Source: Verticillium longisporum (Eukaryota; Ascomycota; Sordariomycetes; Glomerellales; Plectosphaerellaceae). Taken from it: 64,000 bases of DNA. Both the position numbers and the translations under genes were made by a program. The first letter of the stretch is position 1, and each line of letters opens with the position of its first letter. The stretch is taken from contig JAETXT010000010.1 of the NCBI GenBank assembly GCA_019188255.1, positions 3,534,001 to 3,598,000 of the forward strand, given 5' to 3'. The notes under the pieces were generated by a model that had not been told where the DNA came from, did not search any database, and was given only the letters and a program-made list of their open reading frames with translations. This document shows positions 57,557 through 64,000 of this stretch, piece by piece.

Positions 57557-59070
57557 ATGTCCACTACTCAGAGATCGCTGGCCTGGGCCGAAGTTGCGCC
57601 TTGAATCTGGCACCGAGATATCGATGAGGTCGAAACATTTTGGGCCCAGGCGGCCAGAGCTCACGACACGCAGGGGAGGAGACCTTTTGCCATAACTGGA
57701 CACGCCTCGCTGCAGATCAACCAGGTGCCCTCAAGCTCACACAAGGATCTCAGCAGCTCTTTGAGAGAGGCCTGGTGCCGTATCCGCCATGACCATCCAT
57801 CGGTCGCTTCCGAAGTAAATTATGATTTTGCTACCGAGCGGTTCACGCGGAGCTACCACAGTCTTCAGATTGATGCTGAAAGGGAGGCGTGGCTATCATC
57901 AACTTTTATCGAAATCTCAAACGGCCAAACTGGTGTTGAATTTGCCAACTCTGATCCGCCAGCGCCCAGCCTGCCGACGCTTTTCGTCATCAACCCGCCT
58001 TCGCGTTGCGATGCATCGATCTATCCCGATCTCGTCTTTCGTGCTCCTCACGACACTGTCGATGGCGTCGGGACGCTATTGCTACTGAACAGTTTGTTGG
58101 AACATGCGTCTCGCATCTTCGAGCAGGATGTCAAAGATGTAACCCCCGAGTTCAACGTACTGAAACCCAGAACTTGAGTCCTTCTTATCGCGCGGCGGCT
58201 GGAGTTCCCCAACAATTCACACCAGCTCTACAGAAAAGAGTCGCCCAGATGACCGCAGAACATACCGCCTTCTCCAAGACGCGTGCGCCCGAACCGAAGC
58301 ATTACCTTTCGCCGCCCTTTGTACATGGCGCTCAGTCACCTGGCCGGCATCAGCGAACTGACATCACCTTGGATTCTCAAACGTCGGCAAACATCCTCGC
58401 GGCCTGCAAAACACTTGGTGCAACCGTCACTCACGCCGTGAACGCCGTGATTCCTATCGTTCTGCGGGATCTTGTCCCTGAAGACGCAAAGAAGGAGACA
58501 TTTTACTTTCGCTGGGACCTGTTGCGCAATCTGAGGCCATTCTGCGCAGCGCCCTACAACTCGAGCAAGCATCCCGTCACGGCCTACCATTCGGGCTCGT
58601 GTTTCGCCTGCGACCTAGTGATCCCCCCGAAGACAGACGGGAAGTCCTCCAAAGAGGATTTCAAACACGTTCTGCAGGAGATCCGCGCCTTGTATCGTCG
58701 CGTAGCCGACGACACTGAACATGGACTACTTGCCCCCGCTGTCTGGACCGCCTGGCTGCAGACTCTCCCAAAGGTTGAGAAGAGCCCTGGACTTGGACCA
58801 CCGCCGTCTCCAAAGCTAGGCTTGACTCTGTCGAGTCTAGGCCGTGTAGATGGTATGCTGCCGTCCAAATTCGGTGCGTTTAGCGTGAGCAGGCCGTGGA
58901 TCACCGGAGAGGAGATGCGCAACGGATTTGGACTCTTCCTTACATCGCACCAAGGGCAGTTGAATCTTGCGGCGGCGTACAACGACGCTTGGCAAACTGA
59001 GGAGGCGGCACAGAATTTCCTGAAGGCGTGTTTGCGATTCTTGAGTACGGCGCTGGGTGTGGAGATCTGA
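57557..59070 (+). pseudogene. Tri3-like (condensation-fold) acyltransferase, broken by a stop codon and a frameshift
   Basis: Sequence similarity extends over the full span expected for a 15-O-acetyltransferase (Tri3)-like enzyme of about 500 residues. The start region reads MSTTQRSLAWAEVAP, followed directly by in-frame TGA at 57602-57604. The same frame then continues as IWHRDIDEVETFWAQAAR and onward. The acyltransferase motif HxxxDG is present as HDTVDG (58049-58066). Near 58163-58168 (AAACCC) the frame must shift by one base, after which NLSPSYRAAAGVP and the C-terminal half follow to TGA at 59068-59070. Family role: transfer of acyl groups from CoA to alcohols in secondary metabolism. 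With two lesions the gene is probably non-functional, unless both are sequence errors. No other biosynthetic gene is adjacent. Confidence 0.8.
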
Positions 59071-60908
59071 TATCTTGCCCCGTAGCGTTAGAGGTGCCAT
59101 GGTCAATATGAGCATAGAGGAACGACTGGGAGATAGGATAGAACATCAAGAGCTACTGAAAGCACATAGAAACTTTTCTAGAGCTATGAATCTCATTGAA
59201 CCGCAGCGAAATCCAGACATCTTTATGCTTTACATGATTTACGGTCAATAACCGCTGCCTAGACGATGGGCTTCGGGGTAAGGGATCTCCGAGCTGAGAC
59301 ATACAACCGGCACATCGTCTTCAGCATGAACTGTCCTCTGCCTGCGATCCAAAAGGCATGTTGGCGCCGTATCACGTAGTTATAAGCCCATACTTGTAGC
59401 CTTCCCTGTACAGTAGAATATCACCGTCCTAGTAGAAGCAGAGTCCTGAAGTGCCGCTGATCCTCTTGCGTACGTTGACGTATCGAAACGTTTTTCACGC
59501 GAGGACGCGAATGCGACCGAGCCGATCGACTACAGTCTCGAGAGTTGCGTCTGTAGCGGCACTTGGACAAACGGTCTAGGGATTGCACAGCCTGAGTACG
59601 GCATTGAGGAGACATCCAAGTCTTCGGGTGTGCTGTCTGTGACGGAGCAATTTGAGGCGACGGAATGACATGCTTGTGGGATGATGTCCCAGGGCCATTG
59701 GGCCACAGTCCTGCTTGCGCTGGGCAAGGTGTTCATGTTTTCTGGGTCCAAAAAAGTAATTCTGTTGGGAAAAACGACTGCATGGGCATTGAGTTGGGAA
59801 ACCGATGCTTCCTGGGCCGAGGCAGAGGTGACGAGCAGACAAATAAGGTAAGGCATCTTTTTTTTTGGTCGTCATGCTTTCTTCATAATCGGCCGAGTGC
59901 GTCATTCTTTGGCAGACATCTGATACAGATCGCAATTCCTGTTGAATGAGAGCCATCGTCCCGACTTGATGTTGACGGCACTCATCAATCATCGTGCCTT
60001 CACCAGCGAGCTCCTGTATTCTACTGGCCCCCCAAGAAGGTGCGTTAGACAGCGGCCAACAAGCGTTCTAATGCAGATGGACAACGGGTCACACTCGCTC
60101 CCTACAGCCAGGTTTTGAGAATGCGTCATAGTCGAGATATCATTGAGAGATATCGTTCGATAGCCTGTCAAGCAGCAGTCGTGAACCGCAAGGCCTGGTC
60201 ATGTGAACGGAGAGGCGGAAAGTCATCGCATCAAAGTAATCGTTGAAAAATAAAACCGGATGAGATACAACGACGAAATGAGAAGCCTCAGAGTCCGGCA
60301 AGACTGGGAATAAATGACCGGGGATAGAATGCCTCTCTGGATGACGGGACGCCAGTGGTGCCCCGCGTTTCACGATGCGGGTGTTTGGCCCCATGGCCAC
60401 GGCCCAGAGCCGACGAGTGCTCAATGAAAACAGTCCTTCAAGACCATGTAGGCCCTAGAGCCGTAGGACAACGTCGCACGACAACTTTCGGCTCGCAAAC
60501 GGCAATTTGAGGGATGAGCCTCGAAAGCCCGATTTCGGACCATGTGTCGACGCACGCGGGTTCGCTTTTCTCAAGTTACCTACTAGGTCCGGACTTTCGA
60601 TGAATGGAAAATTACTTGCATTATTTTGCTGTCTGTTCAAACATCTGCACATGATCGGATGCCACGAAAGACACAAGCCGGACGTTGCTAGCATTGAGGG
60701 TCAGCACTGGCGGTACGTACCTCGGCATGATTGTTTGGTGCCGTGCTCGGCCCCACCAATGCCTGCTCCGAAGGCCGGCACCGAAATGGCACCTGCTAGC
60801 GCATGCAAATGATGGACACTGACGTGACGTCGATTTTGTCGTGCTTCAATCCCACGACAAACACCACACCAAACGCCAGCCCACGCGCGACGACAGCCAA
60901 TCCTCGCC
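59071..60908. other. Intergenic region of about 1.8 kb
   Basis: 3' flank of the acyltransferase and promoter of the citrate carrier gene. No recognisable gene, repeat or RNA. The last 100 bases, rich in C and A, are probably the leader of the carrier gene. Confidence 0.5.
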
Positions 60909-62023
60909 ATGGCCACCGCGACGCCCACCACCGAGTCGCAGCAGCCCGCGAAGAAGCGGCCCAGCGTCCTGCGCTCCATCATCGCTGGTTCGACGGCGGG
61001 TGCCCTCGAGATTGGTATGACGCATTGTGCACGTTTAAAGGAAACACTAAGCTAACCCGCCCAGCCATAACCTACCCGGCCGAATGTATGGTCTCTGATT
61101 GACGTCGTGTTGACTATGAACCTGACGATTTACAGTCGCGAAGACGCGCTCGCAGCTCAACCGACAGCTGATAGACGGAAAGAAGCTACCGTGGCCCCCC
61201 TTCGGCGCACAGTGGTACGCCGGATGCACAACGCTCATCATAGGCAACTCGCTCAAGGCGGGCATTCGTGGGTGGCTATGGATCCAGGAAGGCGAAGCAC
61301 ATGGCTAAAAACAACCATCCAGGATTCGTCGCTTTCGACCAGTACAAGACGCTCTTGGCAGACGCTGACGGCAACATCTCGGGGCCTAAGACGGTGATTG
61401 CGGGGTTTGGCGCAGGTGTTACCGAGTCGGCGCTGGCCGTGACGCCCTTTGAGAGCATCAAAACGACACTGTATGTCGCTCTGGTCACTATTCGTGCAGA
61501 ACCCGTCGGCTGACCTTTCAGGATCGACGACCGCAAGTCACCCAAGCCTCGCATGCGTGGCTTCCTCCACGCGGTACCCATCATCGCACGCGAGCGTGGC
61601 ATCCGCGGCTTCTTTCAGGGCTTCGTGCCGACGACAGCTCGGCAGGCGGCCAACAGCGCGACTCGATTTGGCGCCTACAACATGCTGAAGCAAATGGCCG
61701 AGGGCTACACGGCACCCGGCGAGAAGCTCGGTGCGGCGGGCACGTTTGCCATGGGCGGCCTGGCGGGTTTGATCACAGTCTACGTGACACAGCCGCTCGA
61801 TACCATCAAGACGCGCATGCAGAGCATTGAAGCGAGGTCACAGTACGGAAACAGCTTCCGGTGCGCGGCACTCATCTTTAAGCACGAGGGTATCCTGACC
61901 TTCTGGAGCGGCGCGCTGCCCCGTCTCGCTCGACTGGTGGTCAGTGGCGGACTCGTCTTCACCATGTATGAGAAGAGTATCGACTTCATGGACAAGCTGG
62001 ACCCCAACGGGCGATACCTGTAG
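60909..62023 (+). CDS. CTP1: Mitochondrial tricarboxylate (citrate) transport protein
   Basis: Five exons: 60909-61014, 61065-61085, 61136-61267, 61323-61470 and 61522-62023. They join in phase to 302 residues, a normal mitochondrial carrier length. Exon 2 has only 21 bases (AITYPAE). The three carrier repeats each carry the PxE/DxxKxR-type signature: PAEFAKTR (split over exons 2/3), PFESIKTT and PLDTIKTRMQ. GFFQGFVPTTARQAANSATR and the C-terminal LPRLARLVVSGGLVFTMYE are typical of CTP. Role: exchange of matrix citrate for malate across the inner membrane, supplying cytosolic acetyl-CoA for lipid and secondary metabolism. All introns have standard GT and AG ends. Confidence 0.94.
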
Positions 62024-62224
62024 CGACATTGGAATTCATAGTGGGATTTCAGGAAACAGAGAGAAAAATGGCGTCTTTGTGGGATATAGAATTTATATAT
62101 GATCATACACGTGTTGTACATTTCTGTTGTACATGCCGCTTGTTGTGGTGACCTGTCGGTCCATATCTACTTCGTGCCGCTTGCCCGTTTCCATGACAGA
62201 CCTCTTCGTGGTATCACAATATCT

Positions 62225-62705
62225 CTATTCCCATCGGAACATGCCCGATAACCTCTTGGACATGCTCTGCAGCCACGTCCTGCTCGGTGCCTCCTCGAGC
62301 TCACGCAGCAGGTCTTTGAAGTATGTCGGCTGACTCTGGGGCTTGGAAATCTTCGGTCCGAGGGGAAACTGTGAATCGTCAGTCATCGTTGCGCAGACAC
62401 CAGACGTGAAGCAGGGAAACATACCCTTTTCGCGTAGCGGTCCTCCGCCAGGCTGTAGAGGGCATTGACCTGTGCGAGCTCCTTTTGCTCAGCAGCGGGT
62501 GTCGCGGCACCAGCAGCAAGACGTTTCTCGACGCCGCGCTTGAGGAACTCGGCGAATTGGACCTGGGGCCGCAGCTCGTCCTTGGGCCATGTGGCCAGGG
62601 CGCGCTGGTAGTGCTTGAGGGCTTGCTGGGGGATCGTCAGCAGATGTCGCGATCTTAGCAGGGTCGGTGCAGGGACGGTGAACATACGCTTGCGGGGCGT
62701 GCCAT
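62225..62705 (-). CDS. UQCC2/CBP6-like mitochondrial complex III assembly factor
   Basis: Exons 62705-62688, 62625-62425 and 62368-62225 (TAG) join in phase to 120 residues. The first exon is only 18 bases (MARPAS). The protein has an N-terminal LKHYQRALATWPKDELRPQV segment, typical of the UQCC2/CBP6 group, then helices ending with TYFKDLLRELEEAPSRTW. Small, basic, without a classic long presequence. Known role in yeast: with Cbp3 it binds newly made cytochrome b and helps assemble the bc1 complex. Assignment rests on the short conserved pattern, so other small mitochondrial helical proteins are possible. It diverges from the Bsd2-like gene, whose start is 940 bases away. Confidence 0.65.
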
Positions 62706-63645
62706 TGTGTCGAGATTGATGTGCAAGATGGACCCTCACGGCATCGTTTGGCGGGCTGGGATGGGCGGGGAAGGGAGTATCCCGAGAAGGTGACACTGGA
62801 GTCGGAGGCACGGAAGCTCACTATCGCAATCGCAGACGTCAGGACTTTTTTCCAGCACGGCGCGCGCTGTCTGACAGGGTCTTGACGAGTACCTGTACAG
62901 AGGCCTCTGATTGGCTCCTCGTGCTTAGTGCAAGTGGTAGCCCCTGATTCGTCACCCTTTGTTGCGCATGAATGTGCCACCAGTTGGTTCATGGCGGGGC
63001 ATTCCAGCACTTTCGGACCAAGACAACGAAGGCAACAAGTCAATGCAGTTAGTGTCCTCGCCGCCCTTGGATCAGGCTCACACCAGGTAGGCTCCGCTGT
63101 ACTCTTCGAGGCCGACACGCGGTTAAAGCAGCAAAGCTCTAGGATGCATCCAGTCGTGGCGAGGCTCGTTCTCGATCCGCTCGGATTCGGGGCTTGGCAT
63201 TGACTAAGCTGGCCCCATTCTGGCTGGGCCCCATGGACTTGGCGGGAGAGGCCTCTCTGTCTGTTGATCACGCATGGCCGCCTGTCGTGTCGCCGCCGCC
63301 TTGCCGCTACCGCCTGCCACCTACCGCCCCCCTTCCTCAATCGAACTCCCCGACCGCAGTTCCGGGCTGTCCACGCCAACCGTTTCGTCCTAGAACCCCA
63401 AGATACACAGTCGCCCCTTTGACCATTTCCCTTCCTTCATCATTCTCTCGACGATACTTCCATTTCCTTTGCGCCTTTCGATACTGCATACCTGCGACCG
63501 TTCCTTTCTTTCAGCCAGCGTTCCGTTCTACCGACTCGACGACTTCGTCATTCGATCGACACTTCTGCCTTGAGTAGGCTGTGGAGAACAAGGGGAGAGG
63601 GAGCCTGCTCTTGACCCAAAACCACAATCCCATACCGTCAACACC
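62706..63645. promoter_or_regulatory. Divergent promoter between UQCC2-like and Bsd2-like genes
   Basis: About 940 bases between divergent starts. The right half (63290-63640) is C/T-rich like a fungal leader. No specific site is named. Confidence 0.4.
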
Positions 63646-64000
63646 ATGACCGGCCGATACGAGCGGGTATGTTGCTGCCTTTGAATGTGATTTGTGTTCG
63701 CCCTCTGACACCGTACAGGTTCATGCCCAAGACGAGGACGATTCCCGCACACGATCCAACATTACTCCCAACTCACCACCACCATCTTTCCACTCACGCC
63801 AATCCTCACGAGAACGGTCCCGTGTCGACCCGACCCTTGCCGATGCCTTTGACACCGACGGCGACGACAGCGATGACGAAGGCGACGACAGACAACGCCT
63901 AGTACGCGGCGGCAACTCGCGCGGTGTCTCCCGTCCCGATACCCCGACCGAGAGCCCTACAGATCAATCGATACCCCAGTTCCCTCCACACCAGCCCTCA
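63646..64000 (+). CDS. Bsd2-like (DUF2370/NDFIP-type) sorting adaptor, 5' part only
   Basis: Exon 1 63646-63666 (MTGRYER) and exon 2 from 63719 to beyond the window, with GTATGT...CAG intron ends and phase 0. The visible 101 residues are a hydrophilic N-terminus: VHAQDEDDSRTRSN, PNSPPPSFHSRQSSRERSR, DPTLADAFDTDGDDSDDE and DDRQRLVRGG. This acidic/serine pattern with DDRQRLVRG matches the N-terminal tail of fungal Bsd2 proteins. The membrane-spanning part and PY motifs that define the family would lie outside. Known role: adaptor that recruits the Rsp5 ubiquitin ligase to sort metal transporters to the vacuole. The call needs the rest of the gene. Confidence 0.6.

Noticed and set aside
57725..58177. 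Separate small gene starting at 57725
   Set aside because: The first codon is GTG and the upstream sequence continues the same protein family, so it is an inner piece of the broken acyltransferase.
1..64000. CRISPR array, rRNA operon, plasmid or phage origin
   Set aside because: No regularly spaced repeats or rRNA-like sequence. Intron structure throughout shows eukaryotic nuclear DNA.

Overview
The window is nuclear DNA of a filamentous ascomycete, most likely a sordariomycete of the Hypocreales. The reasons are short GT-AG introns of about 45-240 bases with CTAAC/CTGAC-type branch points, 5-8 kb per gene in places, and gene models that read well only as ascomycete proteins (FCP1, condensin Cnd1, CDC7, CHL1, a Goodbye-domain STAND protein, a Tri3-like acyltransferase). 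I could not run any search, so family names rest on motifs and family knowledge and the species is not identified.

Layout. 1-6.2 kb: a partial NYN/LOTUS RNA-binding nuclease gene (-), the complex I subunit GRIM-19/NDUFA13 (-) and the RNA polymerase II CTD phosphatase FCP1 (-). 8.7-19.3 kb is a chromosome-maintenance block: condensin subunit 1 (-) diverging from CDC7 kinase (+), then ribosomal protein L28/uL15 (-) diverging from the CHL1/DDX11 helicase (+). 20.7-24.0 kb: a secreted or ER prolyl 4-hydroxylase-like oxygenase (-) divergent from an HDEL-tailed PDI-like protein without CxxC (+). 24.1-29.0 kb: an interrupted tRNA-like gene (-) and a very large NLR-like STAND protein with Goodbye, NACHT-type, TPR and ZZ-finger parts (-). 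30.2-34.9 kb: an SDR (-) divergent from an NmrA-like protein (+), then a secreted T4-type lysozyme (+). 34.9-42.4 kb is a gene-poor stretch that ends in the pyrimidine-rich leader of a CCCH zinc-finger gene (+). 45.2-47.0 kb: two complex I genes, mitochondrial acyl carrier protein (-) and the 23 kDa Fe-S subunit (+), diverge from one 418-base promoter. 50.7-54.5 kb: a GPI-type class III chitinase (+) and an unidentified conserved-looking protein (-). 57.6-64.0 kb: a broken Tri3-like acyltransferase (+), the mitochondrial citrate carrier (+), a UQCC2/CBP6-like complex III assembly factor (-) and the 5' end of a Bsd2-like gene (+).

Themes. Mitochondrial energy genes recur (three complex I proteins, one complex III assembly factor, one citrate carrier). 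Several genes are arranged as divergent pairs that make functional sense (ACP with NDUFS8; prolyl hydroxylase with PDI-like). Five otherwise good genes (FCP1, CHL1, STAND, ACP, acyltransferase) each need exactly one extra base to restore the reading frame. In four of them the place is a 4-6 base homopolymer; in the acyltransferase it is a short AAACCC stretch. That pattern points to sequencing or assembly deletions more than to biology. FCP1 is the one case where the site is also a textbook -1 slippery heptamer, and the acyltransferase also has an in-frame stop.

The strongest leads for something unusual are the STAND protein, the two consecutive 8-base micro-exons of the PDI-like gene, the interrupted tRNA, and the bacterial-type lysozyme.
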